Shown here: one piece after another, positions 1 through 37,403 of the stretch | Layout: every line of letters starts with the position of its first letter | Position numbering within the stretch: the first letter of the stretch is position 1 | Assembly: GCF_000237925.1 (NCBI RefSeq) | Contig: NC_031498.1 | Span: 16,749,004 to 16,813,003, forward strand | DNA length: 64,000 bases | Origin: Schistosoma mansoni | Lineage: Eukaryota; Platyhelminthes; Trematoda; Strigeidida; Schistosomatidae | Direction: 5' to 3' | Program-made: the position numbers and the translations under genes | The notes under the pieces: generated by a model | Seen by the model: only the letters and a program-made list of their open reading frames with translations | Told to the model about the DNA's origin: nothing | The model's database searches: none

Positions 1-455
1 TGGCCACGCATATATAACCTCTCCCAGGGAAGCCCGAAACACTGCCTTCTCGTTGCATCACTCTTGTTTGCGAAATTGAGAAGACGAAAAGAGAATGTTC
101 GGCGCTTTAACCGGGTTGGTGGATTTAGAGGGTCCACTCAGGGGAGTTGGAAAACCCTGATTCTAAACCAATGGTGCACATCGGCCCCGGTATCCTGAGG
201 GAACAAATGGCGCATGAATCAATCGTTGGTCACCGGCTATCACGGGACTGCATCTCCTTACGATGCTCCACTGCCCTGTGGATCAGACCTTTAGGTGGAA
301 GGCTCCGGATGTGGCCCCCTAAGAAAACCCTACGATTCAGTTTGGTCACCTGGGCAGTATCACAGCCCTGACACAAATCTCATTTGATTTGTATGGCGGA
401 TATATATTTGGTACCCCCTAGTAAGAATATTTATGTGTTTAAATAACAATAATAA
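1..455 (+). mobile_element. family D retroposon, truncated by window start
   Basis: Matches the D consensus from ggccacgc onward, through the conserved block ggttggtgga (about 113), to the 3' tail ccaatatttatgtgtttaaa-type ending at about 455. The short open frame inside is not conserved between copies. Confidence 0.8.
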
Positions 456-949
456 TGTATAATCAATTGTTGAACAGTAGATTTTGCAAATATTGAAAAT
501 GTACTACCATTTACCATCACTGGGTCTAATCAATTTTTCCTTGGATATAATGCTTATCTCTGGATAGATATTTTGCTTGCTTGAATTGATTTAAAGAACA
601 AGAGTTTTAGTCAATGTAACAATTCAACTTATCTTTGGAATATGGTTATGTTATTCATATAAAGGCAAGTGGTTTAACAAGAAACACAACAAAATGTATC
701 TATGTAGCATGTACATTTACTTCTATGATTCAATATATAGATAGATATGCATGTTATTAGTTAACTTGTAAATTATTATTCTTTTACGTAGTTTGTATAA
801 TCTATGGGGACAGAAATCATTGGATTCTTTTAATTCTTCTCCTTTTCTTGTATATACGTATGTCTATATGTGTGTGCATATATGAAGTAATAGTACGACG
901 AATTCTATGATTCTATTTCATTATTTTTAAAATTTCAGTTAATTCCTCT

Positions 950-1150
950 TTATAGTTGAAATCATGAGTCAATTGAAGCTAGACCACCATGGAGTGCGAG
1001 TGCGGGATTGTGGATGCACACTGCTGATGAGTCCCATAATAAGACGAAACGACCGTCCAGTGCTTCCAAGTTTTCCATGGTGTTATATTTTCAATTGACT
1101 CATGATTTCAACTATGAAAATGTTATATTCTCCACATAACCACTTCTGAT
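950..1150 (+). mobile_element. family B fold-back element with hammerhead
   Basis: Arms tagttgaaatcatgagtcaa (from 953) and its inverse ttgactcatgatttcaacta (near 1094-1113) form an inverted repeat around a hammerhead (1019-1062). The right end reaches ctccacataaccacttctga, a decayed copy of the family terminal repeat. Confidence 0.75.
1019..1062 (+). ncRNA. hammerhead ribozyme motif (family B)
   Basis: Stem I cactg/cagtg, core CTGATGA (1024-1030), stem II GTC..GAC, GAAA (1046-1049), short stem III acg-ac-cgt and cleavage triplet GTC ending at 1057. Stem II has one broken pair. Type I topology as in the Smalpha ribozymes. Confidence 0.7.
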
Positions 1151-1237
1151 TTCTCTTTATGTAAACAATATCTAATCATTCCTTGTTAATTAATCATAAT
1201 TTTATATCTATTACTGTTGTTTTCTCATCTATCTTAG

Positions 1238-26785
<25,548 letters not shown>

Positions 26786-27650
26786 AAAAAATTTAATGCC
26801 CCCTTTACTATAAAACATTAAGATCGATAGGGGGGGAAAATTATTTATATATTCTTTCCTTCCTTATTTCGTTCCTTCCTTCCTTTTGATACTCTTCCGT
26901 TATGACTATTGTACATTCCTATTCATATTGTAAAGACATTTCGTTTTTTTTTGTTTTTTTTCTTGACAACAAACAAACATAAACATTTAGGGAATAAACA
27001 AACATTTTTCAAATGGATGATTGTTTCTTTTTCTATTTTCTTTTTTCTCCCTTTTTTTCTTTACAAAAAGAAAAAAACTAGGCGCCTTATTGTTTATTTT
27101 TAAAGTTGGATTAAATAAGGATGGATTGATTTATTGATTTGTTTGTTTGTTTGTTTCATCATACTGCCTTCCTTCAATTCCGAAGGAATCAATAAAATCA
27201 TAAGTAAAAAAAGTTTAAAATATTTTATAGGAAAAAAATCCAAAGAGAAAATTTTTCCCGTTTTTTTTCCAAAAAAAACAAAATTTTTTTTTAATTTTTA
27301 ACCCCCCCCCCTTTTTAAAAAAAATATTACAAATTTATTGATTTTATTGTGTATACTATTCTGTGTTTTTTTTACTGAAAATTATTACATAGAAAAATAG
27401 ATACACAATTGTAAACAAAAACAATAAATCAATGTTGATCATTGTTATTATTCGTCCGTTTTTTTTTGTTTTTTTTCTCTCGCTTTCTATAAGCTTTAAT
27501 CCCCCCTTTTTTGTACATTTATTTGTCTTATGTGTGTGTGTGTGTGTTTGTGTGCTTTTCTTAAGAATGTATATTCAATGTAATTGTATTTACATTTTTT
27601 CGTTACAAGAATAAATATAATCATATATATATATATGTATATAAGGACTT
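26786..27650 (+). other. 3' flank of the ABC transporter gene
   Basis: Very low-complexity T/A-rich sequence with C runs and AAAC/TGTT-type repeats. AATAAA hexamers occur at about 26993 and 27191 and could be polyadenylation signals. A GT run lies near 27531-27550. No further coding sequence is seen. Confidence 0.5.
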
Positions 27651-27690
27651 TTGTCTAAAGTTGATTGAATAGTTTCATAGTATGGAATCG

Positions 27691-28217
27691 GTTAGTGCTC
27701 CCAAATGCCCTGGTACGACCGAGAGTGGGGAGAGTCCGCTCTCCCTCTCCAAATGCTCTCACATGGCTACGCGTATACAGCCTCTGCTAGGGAAGTCCTA
27801 TTCACTATCTCGTGGTGGAGGTGTTGTTTACGAAATTGAGAGGACGAAAAGCGAATGTCCGGCGCTTTAACCGGGTTGGTGGATGTGGAGTGTCCACCTA
27901 GGGGAGTTGGAAAACCCTGATTCCAAACCAATGGTGCACATAGGCTCCAGTATCCTGAGGGAACAAATGGCGTACGAATCAATCGTTGATCACCGGCTAC
28001 CATGAGACTGCATCTCCTCACGATGCTCCACTGCCTTGTAGACTAGACCTTCAGGTCAAAGGCTCCGTGTGTGGCCTCCTAAGAAAACCACCTGCTTCAG
28101 TCTGGGTACCTGGGCAGTATCACGGTCCTCACACAAATCAAATGAGATTTGTATGGCGCATATGTATCTGGTGCTTCCTTGTACCAATATTTATGTGTTT
28201 AAATAAAATAAATAAAT
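27691..28217 (+). mobile_element. family D retroposon, full length
   Basis: From gtgctcccaaatgccctggt to an AAATAAAATAAATAAA tail; close to the D2 sequence. Located just after the ABC transporter 3' flank. No clear TSD. Confidence 0.85.
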
Positions 28218-28699
28218 TCACATGGACCTTTCGCTTTTAATCATCTTATTAACCTTTCAGTAATCATCGTTGAGTTTACATATCAGTCTAGTTGATGTAT
28301 TTTGGAGTATTACCGTACTGTTCCCTCAAACATTGTTTGATCAATCTTTTCACGGCTTGAACTTCTCTTTGAACAAGAATGTTATATGTTCAGATTGAAC
28401 ACAACCGCCTCTGGGATTTGTAAGGTAAAATTGAAATGGCACTGACGGATGGTGGGTACTTTATGAAGCACTAAATAAAACTCACTATTATCTACCTACC
28501 TAAATGCTTGAAATTGACAACTACGTTCTGACTTAAGAATGATGGCTAATTTGAGTGAGTCTTAAGCTGTTAATCAAGAAGTGATGAGTTTCTTTTAGGG
28601 AGAAGTTATAGGAAACTGATGTAAAATGTACATAAAATCTTGACATGAAATTTGAGCGGTAAATTAACAGTTGCGGAGATTTGAATTCAAGAACTATCT
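28218..28699. other. intergenic, nothing recognised
   Basis: A+T-rich sequence without coding or repeat signal that I recognise. Confidence 0.4.
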
Positions 28700-28973
28700 G
28701 CCTGTTGAGTTCAGAACACAAATCTCAGCCTCTGCCGTATGAATCGTTATATTTCAAACGTATTGAGTTTATATTCAAACTAAACAGACCATATCGTACC
28801 ATAAAACAGAAAAAAAACTTGTAAAAGATCTAGCTAAAAGTGGCTGTGAATGTGAGAGACTGTAATTGACAGACTGGGTATGACTCAAGAGTGGTGAATT
28901 ACATATATGTATCGTATCGGTCCATAAATAGATCCCAACAGTTACCATTCAGTATCCTCGTCGAGATACAACA
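28700..28973 (-). mobile_element. partial LTR (515-bp LTR family)
   Basis: Minus copy: the plus-strand right edge is gagatacaaca (LTR start TGTTGTATC). Internal cgtaccataaaacaga and gcctctgccgtatgaatc match 34000-34509. Truncated on the left. Confidence 0.75.
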
Positions 28974-29024
28974 CCATTAAACATGTCGAAAATTTCTATC
29001 TATTGTACATAGCTGCTTCTTCCG

Positions 29025-29080
29025 AGTATGTGACTCCTCAACAGTGTGCATGTACGACCCCACAGAATTTCTAATTCAGT
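29025..29080 (-). other. family B hammerhead trace
   Basis: tgtgactcctcaacagtgtg and tgcatgtacgaccccac resemble the complement of the ribozyme 5' half. No arms; relic. Confidence 0.4.
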
Positions 29081-29186
29081 CTTGTGGCCAACTAAATCAT
29101 TCCTTCATGTAAACTAGAAAAATCTAACCATCTTCACAAGTACCCTTTATTAAAGAGTATATAGATGCAATAATACCAATTAATGT

Positions 29187-29702
29187 CCCCCAAATGCTTT
29201 GGTACAGCCGAGGGTGAAGAGAGTCAGCTCTCCCTCTCGAAATGCTTTCAAATGGCCACGTGCATGCAACCACTGACAGGGAAGTCTTACTCACTGCCTT
29301 GTCGTGGCATTACTTTTGTTTACGAAATTGAGAGGGCGAAAAGCGAATATCCGACGCTTTAGCCGGGTTATTGAATACAAAGCATCCACTCAGGAGAGTT
29401 GGAAAACCCTCATTCCAAACCAATGGTGCACATGGGCTCCAGGACCCTGAAAAAAACAAATGGTGTATACACCAATTATTGTTCACCGGCTACCATGGGA
29501 TTACATCTCCTGACGTTGATTTACTGCCTTGTGGATCAGACCTCTAGGTCAAAGGCTCTTTCCCTGAGAAAACCACCTGTTTCGGTTTGAGTACTCGGGT
29601 AGTATCCTAGTCTTCACTTAAATCATTTGACTTGTGTAGTGTATATTTATTCGGTGCCCTTTTGTACCAATATTGTTTTGTTCAACTAAATAAATAAACT
29701 GT
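29187..29702 (+). mobile_element. family D retroposon with TSD
   Basis: From cccccaaatgctttggtaca to an AAATAAATAAACTGT end. Flanked by CAATTAATG (29177-29185) and CAATTAGTG (29703-29711). Confidence 0.83.
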
Positions 29703-29813
29703 CAATTAGTGAGAATTCTCAAGTGTAAATGTAAGTTTTAGAGAATGTTAAATTTTGTAGGGTTATCAGAGAAAGTCAGCCATTAGTAGACACTTAATAA
29801 AACTTTTTAATAG

Positions 29814-29935
29814 TTGAGATCATGAATCAATTGAAGCTAGACCACCATAGAAAACCTTGAAGCATTGGACGGCTATTTTGTCCTATTATGAAACTCCTCA
29901 GCACTGCTCATCCACGATTCATTAATCTACTAGAC
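29814..29935 (-). mobile_element. family B, arm plus decayed hammerhead
   Basis: tagttgagatcatgaatcaa, ccttgaagcattggacggct, attttgtcctattatgaaac, then ctcctcagcactgctcatcc. Stops before the tRNA-like head. Confidence 0.7.
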
Positions 29936-30599
29936 TATTCAGCATCATAAGAAATGGTATTAAAAGGCTATCGCTTTAAAACTTGTATAATTTTCATAAT
30001 TTGGACTTGAACTAAACATAATTATTTTTCATGTCTTAAGTTTCAACAGATCTAGATTTATGTTAACTACAGTCCTATTAAAGATAATGAGATGCTGATA
30101 TTATGGTTTACTCCTATAATGAACTTCATTGCAGGTTGAAGCTTCATAATGATAATCACTCAAAGATAATCAAGTTAACAACTTGTATTTTATTATGGTT
30201 TAGATATGTAACTATCATATATAGTAACTGTAGAAGAGAGAGGATACTGATTATAACGCTGGGGGTTTCTGTTATAACAGTCCTTTCACTTTCTACACGT
30301 ATGTGGGACGTTAATTTACCTAGACGAATATCTACACTAGATTCCCACCCAGTGTCTATTCTACAGGACTTCAACACAACTCAGATCAAGAACACGAGAT
30401 TAGCCTGACTATAACGTCAATATATTTCCACACCAAAATCCGACACAAGAAACAGTCAATCAATAAGTGTCCATCAACAAGGAACAGTCAATACATAATA
30501 AGGATAGGGGAATATATATAACACATATAACACCTGTCATCCTATCTAATGTCTGACTCATCAAGACAACCAATAATTGTCATTCTCTCCCACACATCA

Positions 30600-30920
30600 G
30601 TAACTTTAAAAGGATACTGTTCCTTAGTTTGTAGTGCCATGCTTCGTTAATCGATCACCTTGATAACCGTTTTAATACCAATCTTAACAGTGAATAAAAA
30701 TCAGAAGGTAAAGAGAAGCGGTAACTACAGTTTTATTAACGATTGATGCAGGCCAGAAAGTTACAAGCACTTGATTAAATATCAGTGAGCAGCGAGCGGA
30801 AGCAATTACATAGACAATTAATAGTCAAATTGAATAAGTGCACAGTAAAACAAAATAGGATTTGCGTGCATACATATATGGGGAGGAGGATGAGTCATCA
30901 AATGATACTTAAGCAATCAA
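30600..30920. repeat. dispersed repeat F, copy 1
   Basis: gtagtgccatgcttcgttaa, caccttgataaccgttttaa and cagaaggtaaagagaagcgg match 44703-44835. Possibly part of an LTR or retroelement tail; identity unknown. Confidence 0.5.
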
Positions 30921-30961
30921 CATTTTGGTTAGAGTGTCCTGTGCTCTAGTGGTCATAACAG

Positions 30962-31611
30962 TACAAACTTACTTACTTTTACTTACGCCTGTCACCCCTC
31001 GTGAAGGAGCATGGGCCAACCACCAGCATTCTCTATCCAACCATGTCCTGGGCAATGCTTCCCAGTTCTTTCCAGTTAACATTCATCCTTTTCATATCTG
31101 CTTCTATTTCCCAACGTAATGTGTTCTTTGACCTTCCTCTTTTCCGATTCCCTTCAAGATTCCAAGTTAGGGATTGCCTCGTGATGCAGTTTGGTGATTT
31201 CCTCAATGTATGTCCTATCCCCTTCCAACATATTTTCCTAATTTCCTTTTCAGCTGGAAGTTGGTTTGTCCTCTCCCATAAAACGCTATGGCTGATAGTA
31301 TCCGGCCAGTGAATGTTGATTACTTTGCGTAGACAACTGTTTATAGATACTTGTACCTTCTTGACGATGTTGTAGCAGTTCTCCACGTTTCAGCTCCGTA
31401 CAGTAGGACTGTCTTGACATTTGCATTGAAGATTCTCAAATACAACACGGAGAACACCAACCCAATCACACTTGATGGCGAAACTCTGGAAGAGATGGAA
31501 ACTTTCACATACCTAAGAAGCATCATTGATCAACAAAGAGGATCGGATGCAGATGTAAAGGCGAGGATTAGCAAAGCAAGGGCAGCATTTCTACAATTGA
31601 AGAACATATGA
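30962..31611 (-). pseudogene. RTE-clade retrotransposon fragment with 5' inversion
   Basis: Minus 31437-30962 encodes [33 protein letters not shown] and [13 protein letters not shown] (RTE C-terminal region). Plus 31428-31611 encodes the part that normally precedes it ([37 protein letters not shown]). The two meet at gaagattctc (31428-31437), which reads KIL one way and RIF the other. This is the structure expected from twin priming. Confidence 0.82.
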
Positions 31612-31854
31612 CAAAATAACAAATCAAGGGATTCGTTTGAAACATGTTCTGCTTTAACAAATAATAATAATTACCATTTACTAACTGTTAGACTGTTAGA
31701 GTCCACTAGACTACGACAATAATCGCTATTTGAATTAGAAAAAAATTCGATAATTTACATGTAAACGAAACAAAATCCAACTGTTTTACTTTGATCAACT
31801 TCATTGACCAATTAGTCAATAGTCGGGTTAGTTATGAAATGATTAATTATCAGT

Positions 31855-31999
31855 AAGGGGATTTTGTGGAGATTTTTAGTAATTTTATATAGTTGACTTC
31901 ATGAATCAATTGAAACTAGGCCACCATGAGAAATCTGGAAGTACTGGATGGCCGTTTCGTCCTGTTGTGAGACTCCTCAGCAGTACACATCCAGGTTTT
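31855..31999 (-). mobile_element. family B half fold-back with hammerhead
   Basis: Terminal repeat aaggggattttgtggagatt, arm cttcatgaatcaattgaaac, hammerhead complement 31941-31986, then a short ccaggttttccatcaa of the other arm. Confidence 0.78.
31941..31986 (-). ncRNA. hammerhead ribozyme motif (family B, stem I covaried)
   Basis: Minus strand: stem I GTACTG/CAGTAC (both strands changed relative to GCACTG/CAGTGC), core CTGAGGA, stem II GTCT/GGAC, GAAA, stem III with one mismatch, triplet ATC (a permitted NUH). Confidence 0.68.
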
Positions 32000-32349
32000 C
32001 CATCAATCTAATTCAGATACTTTTCTTTGTTATAAATACTACTCATAACATTATTATTACTATTGTCATTATTATTATTAGTTTTCCAAATCCATGAAGA
32101 AATTAGTTGCAACATTAACCCCATTTTATTATTTCTTACTAGATTCACATCATTTCATATACTACTTAATCTTCTACTAAACATATAGCTTGATTTGTAA
32201 GTACCTTCCTATTGTTATCATTCTATATTATTTATATCTATGCTGATTATTAAACTCATACTATCATCTAAACTCACTCAATTTAGTATTTTCGTCTGTC
32301 CATTTCAACACTAATAATGATGCTTTATTTTACCAACGATTATATATTA

Positions 32350-32608
32350 TAAGCAAAGATGGATAGTGGTTAATAGTGGAACCCAGAACTAGCTTTGCGA
32401 TAGGGATTGAGGAGATCGGTATTGGGTTCTAGTCCTGGGGTCATGGGATTCAGGTACATCCAGCTAGGACGAATCGCGCGTCAAACTAGATTCCACTGCT
32501 AGCCACTATCCATCTTTGTTTATAAAGCTTGTGACTTAAGGCAATATCAAGGCAGTCCTCACAGTATGGAAATATGCCAATAGGAGACTAATCAATTGCA
32601 GTTGTAAA
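32350..32608. mobile_element. family A inverted dimer, centre rearranged
   Basis: agcaaagatggatagtggtt at left and ccactatccatctttgttta at right are inverse. tacatccagctaggacgaat followed by cgcgcgtc shows a deletion of the hammerhead core. Leader continues to 32608 (gactaatcaattgcagtt). Confidence 0.72.
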
Positions 32609-33291
32609 AAAACAACAATGAGAAGATACAAGCTAACAATTCTCATGTATTAATTTCACTGTTAAACTGTAGAGCCTGATAAGAAGTTATTGAGAAGATT
32701 ATTTTTCATTCATGTATTTGTTCTTCATAAAATTTACTAAGAGTCTATCTGTTTTGAAATATTTCCTACTATCCATTAAGCTTATACTTGTTTTTTCTGT
32801 TGATCGGAGGAATAATAACTTTCCTGATTTGTTGAAATGTATTTCACAATATAACATAGAGCTGACCCCCTAAAAATATTATTTTATTACTTTAACTACT
32901 AACAAGTAGTCTGTTAATAAAAGATAAATTTCAAGGAGTGCATTGGTAGTCTGTTCTAAACTCCATATATCTTATTATTTAGAAAATTCATGAGGTTGAT
33001 TAGATTTAAGGCAAATGAGCTTAGAAAATAAGATTGCTACAACTATGATATGGTATTGTCTAACATTATATTACATTTTAAAGAACTCTTTTTGATTCAA
33101 ATAACAACACTGAACGATATGATAGTTATTCTCCTCAATTTATGTCGTTATAAGTATGTATTAGCCTCATGATTCTACGATAATAATAATAATAAGTGAA
33201 AATGACCAACTAATATGATGACTATTGCGCCCTAATTTTTCAGTGATTAGGTTCCATTTACGTATCAGGTTTTATAAAACCACGTTAGTAA
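32609..33291. other. intergenic, nothing recognised
   Basis: A+T-rich; a short TAA run near 33180-33195. Confidence 0.4.
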
Positions 33292-33587
33292 ATAAGCAAA
33301 GATGGATGGTGGCTAGCAGTGGAATCCAGTTTGAAGCGCGTTTCGTCCTATTTAAGACGCGTCAGCTGGATGCACCTGCATCTCAGAGTTGGTGTACACT
33401 CTGGGGCTCTAACCCAGTACCGTTCGCTTCAAACGCCATCACGTTATCTATTGACCTACTGAGTCCTGATAGCCACTTGCTTGTGTAATGGGGTGAAGTT
33501 TAAGTTCACTTGGTATTGTTTGGTTGAATCTTCCCATTGATATTTAGGACTTCAATTGATCAGTCTGTTTCTTACTGGTACACAAAC
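33292..33587 (-). mobile_element. family A element, nearly complete unit
   Basis: Minus unit: agcaaagatggatggtggct, hammerhead complement (gaagcgcgtttcgtcctatt; stem II broken by taagacgc), tRNA-like head, tgatagccacttgcttgtgt, then leader gttgaatcttcccattgata and caattgatcagtctgtttct. It shows the uninterrupted site into which D inserted at 3296. Confidence 0.8.
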
Positions 33588-33855
33588 GCCTAATCTCTAG
33601 ACCACTGAGCCGGCGTTCAACAAAGTTAATGTCTAACCTCAACCATTCTACGAAATCGCACCACCGTCCACCATTGTCTTCGGTGAGTAACTGCCATTAC
33701 AACAGACATGATTGAACTCCATTGGTCATGGCTTCTCACTAGAACTCCAGGAATACCTCATGAAGCCAGTCACTAGTAAGTACATGGTGATTATTATCAG
33801 AATGGAGTTTTTGTGGATATTGTAGTGATTTTCTTATTTGAATTCATGAGTCCTA
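33588..33855 (-). mobile_element. family B leader and tRNA-like head fragment
   Basis: cgcctaatctctagaccact, ccaccattgtcttcggtgag and ttctcactagaactccagga are the complement of the B leader; it ends in gagtttttgtggatattgta, the terminal repeat. No ribozyme. Confidence 0.72.
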
Positions 33856-33999
33856 GGTTGAATGGATACATGAATAAGTGATAGATATTACACTTTGTAA
33901 TTAGTGTTCTTCCTTCTTATGTCAGTGATAAAATAATCAAATCAGATAGAAGAGATATTTCTTTTCATCAAATGTGAGATGTCTTCCAGGATACTTTAG

Positions 34000-34509
34000 T
34001 GTTATATCCCTAAGGGAATTATGAATGGTAACTTTTAGGAAGTATTTATTGACCAATATGATATGTATATTTCCTATTGTATAATTGTTAAGTAACTCAA
34101 CTATTCATATTCGTGCCCCTCTTATTATCAGCTTCGTTTTGACCTATGAACTAGTACTATACAACTTACAGTTCTTGAGTTATCCTCAATCTATTAATTA
34201 CTGTTCCCCACATTCACAGCCACATTTGGCCAAATCTTGTTGATATATTATTTTCTATTTTATGGTACGATGTGGTCGGTTTGATTGGTACATAAACTCA
34301 GTATGTTCGAAATATAATGATTCGTACCGCAGAGGCCGTTCTGGACTTAACTGGCTTGGCTAAGCAGATAGCAGGACCAACAAGTGCTCTAGATTGTTCG
34401 TACGGGTTTCGTGTGTCATTGGTCCGATCAATAAGTCGTTGCTCTCTAATTAGCGGCATCGTTACGTCATATATTAACTGGGCATGCAGTCAGGCTACAA
34501 GATACAACA
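34000..34509 (+). mobile_element. solo LTR (515-bp family), copy 1
   Basis: Begins TGTTATATC, ends GATACAACA (TG...CA with inverted tips). Homologous along its length to 43401-43921. Flanked by TTTAG and ATTAG (4 of 5 matching), a likely 5-bp target duplication. No internal region adjacent, so a solo LTR. Family not named. Confidence 0.85.
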
Positions 34510-34661
34510 ATTAGATTTCGGTAATCAATTGTAAATATACAAACAACCATTGATCTATTTATATTAACAACTTGAAGTAAAATTACTTTTAGAAAAAAAG
34601 TGAAGGTAATTTAGCAAAGAAACTTTTCTTTGCAACGATTTCATTTACTCAAGTTGTACAA

Positions 34662-34740
34662 TCCACAGGAAAGCGAAACGGTCGTCCAGTGCTTCCAGGT
34701 TTTCAATGATGGTCTAACATCAATCGGTTCATGATCTCAA
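34662..34740 (+). mobile_element. family B 3' relic
   Basis: gaaagcgaaacggtcgtcca, gtgcttccaggttttcaatg, ggttcatgatctcaat: the part after stem II of the ribozyme plus tail. Confidence 0.65.
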
Positions 34741-35027
34741 TCAAAAAAAACTTGATTTTGTTAATCATTGAGCTTCTTAAGTTTAAAGTTTAGGACTGTT
34801 GAGAATCTGTAGATAATCTAGTAAATCAGAATTTCTAGTCCGTTTTCATTAAGTAAACCTTCAATGCTGGAATATCAACCATTACATGCTGTTAAAGATT
34901 CATATCTTCAACCAACATGAACTTTACAGACAACAAACTTGAAAGCAAATTTACTGTCACAGGGATTAGTGTAGTTGGTTAATCTGAAGGATAGGTCAAA
35001 TAATTGTCAAGATAAGCATTGCTGTTG

Positions 35028-35105
35028 GCAGTGAGGACTCGAACCCAGGACCCATCGTCTTGTGCACGAACACCTAACCTCCAGACCACCAATCCAGACT
35101 TCTTG
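35028..35105 (-). mobile_element. tRNA-like head fragment of family B
   Basis: gaggactcgaacccaggacc and cacctaacctccagaccacc are the complement of B box and A box. Isolated. Confidence 0.6.
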
Positions 35106-36917
35106 AGTAAGCAGCAGATAAAAAAAACGTTCAAATAGTGATACGTATGTGAAAACTGTACATCATGTGAATAAATACAAATAAATAATAAGATTGAAAT
35201 GACACAATCAATTGTTACATGATTTTTCGGCCTTTTATTGGTTTAAGCATAAGCTTACATAAACTTATAAAGTAAATTCATCATATGACTGCAAGTGTAT
35301 GTCAATATGTTTTCTGAGAAAGTGAGTTTGTTACACGATAACCTCTGGTAGGTCTTAGATGATCCAGATTTTATTCCCACTGTGAAAATCTTATCGATAA
35401 ATGGAAGTATGCTTAAGGGATGGCTTTGAGGATCAAATTCCAACGAAAGTATGAGTTCCTCCAACAGCCCAGATTTTTCTTATTAATCCATTTTAATTCA
35501 TGAATGTTGATTGTTCGTTGCCTAATAGTGTCCTTACTGTTGGCCAAGTTCTTCCAATCAACTTACAAGTATACTTGACTCTCAAAAATGTACAACACCT
35601 CTGAATATTAAGGGTTTTAGAAGTAACTTGCCTTCTGGAAGTCCCACTCGACCTCATCAGTAATATATGCCAATGTTCCTGAGGCATATTTGATGGGGTT
35701 CATTGAATTTGAATCTAAATTATACAGTGTCAGAATAAGACAGATTACCATTAAGCTATTTCTCAATTCATTCAAATCAAAGATCTCAGTTTATTTTATG
35801 CTGATTATTACCAACTAGCAAGTAACGTCGTAGATTCAAAACTTTATGCCGATTGTATCCAACAGCCTGATGTCACAACTGACAATCATTTCATTTGTTA
35901 CAGAATACTCATTTCTTAAACAACACACATTTACCTTTCATAAATATATATATAGATTCTTATCTTTCTTTCTCCCCCTCCTTTTACGAAACTATTCAAA
36001 GTTACAGTACAAAACCTTAAACTGAAATTATTTCTCCTAAAGTTTATCCTTCATTCGGTTGTTTATTTTCTTCTTCTTCACAAGTGTTCCCAATGGATTA
36101 TTACAAGTCTTTTTTCCCCTTTCTTTCTTTCTATATATGTATACCCATGGGAATGTACAATCAATGTATAAATATACATATACACTTGTATGTATTATAG
36201 TGAGTTCATTTCTAGATGAGCAGTTATTGGTATCGGTTTAATGTGAGTTGTGTGTGCTATTCTCTCTCTGAGTGTGTGTGTGTGTGTGGGTGTAGGTGTG
36301 GGTGTGTGCATGTACCATCATGCAATATAGCATATAAACAATATAATTTCTATACAGACTAATCATAATAATGACAATAATAATAATAATGGTACTAAGG
36401 TAGAAATTTCTTATTTACTCTTTTATATATTCCCTTGTGAATAAACAATGTAATATCATACAAAAATTCTTTGTTAAATATATAAATCTCAATGGAATAA
36501 AACAACAGAAAGAAAGAACTTTTTCTATATGTATATATACTAACTTATTCATTTAACTTTATTCTGTAGTTACTGACTGATCATCATAGAGAGGAACAGT
36601 TTAGACGATTATCCATAATTCTTTCCTATTTCGAGTAAATCAATTTGATCAAATACAAAGCTTTGATTATTTTTGTTTTAGATGTGTTGTTTTACTATAC
36701 TTAAGAAATCAGAACAACCATAGAAAATAAGTAGAAACTGGAGATTTTTTTTAGTTCAATGTATCCACTTAACTATGATCTAGTTAATTTGTATTATCTG
36801 GACTTCATAATTAGAAATTATACTTGGTTAGTGATCCCCATTATACTAATAGATTAATATTTGAATGAAGAATATGCTTTTCGATCAATTCGACTCAAGT
36901 TTTACAATGATATATAT
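35106..36917. other. intergenic, mostly unrecognised
   Basis: No gene supported; the short frames here lack motifs. GT-rich low-complexity sequence at about 36271-36308 and a small TAA cluster near 36370-36390. Confidence 0.4.
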
Positions 36918-36941
36918 TTTCATAGTGAAAGCGTGAGTCAA

Positions 36942-37141
36942 NNNNNNNNNNNNNNNNNNNNNNNNNNNNNNNNNNNNNNNNNNNNNNNNNNNNNNNNNNN
37001 NNNNNNNNNNNNNNNNNNNNNNNNNNNNNNNNNNNNNNNNNNNNNNNNNNNNNNNNNNNNNNNNNNNNNNNNNNNNNNNNNNNNNNNNNNNNNNNNNNNN
37101 NNNNNNNNNNNNNNNNNNNNNNNNNNNNNNNNNNNNNNNNN
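36942..37141. other. assembly gap (200 N)
   Basis: Exactly 200 undetermined bases. It replaces the left arm and minus-strand hammerhead of a palindromic B element, so its true size is unknown. Confidence 1.
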
Positions 37142-37357
37142 AGTGCGCATCCACGATCCCGCACTCGCGAGCGAGATTCGAACCCAGCACCTACCAGTCT
37201 CGCACCAGAGCACTTAACCGGTAGACCACTGAGCTGACCGGCATCCGATGGTGTTAATTTCTAACTTCAACCAATCCACGAAGTTGAGCAACCGTCCACC
37301 AATTGTATTCAGTGGGTTGATATCTCACAATAGACGGGATCGTGGGATCGTGGATGC

Positions 37358-37403
37358 GCACTGCTGAGGAGTCCAACAATAGGACGAAACGGCCGTTCAG
37401 TGC
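37358..37403 (+). ncRNA. hammerhead ribozyme motif (family B)
   Basis: Stem I gcactg/cagtgc, core CTGAGGA (37364-37370), stem II GTCC/GGAC, GAAA 37386-37389, stem III acg-gc-cgt; cleavage triplet is GTT instead of GTC. Confidence 0.75.

Noticed and set aside
147-371. Open frames within family D copies (also near 3485, 8584, 11096, 27986, 29399)
   Set aside because: They fall at the same place in the D repeat, but reading frame and stops differ from copy to copy. No conserved protein.
35255-35687. Two minus-strand frames in 35255-35687
   Set aside because: No domain, splice borders or similarity recognised; composition is like the flanking DNA.
36861-37217. Open frames running through the N gap
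   Set aside because: Translation of undetermined bases; no evidence of coding.
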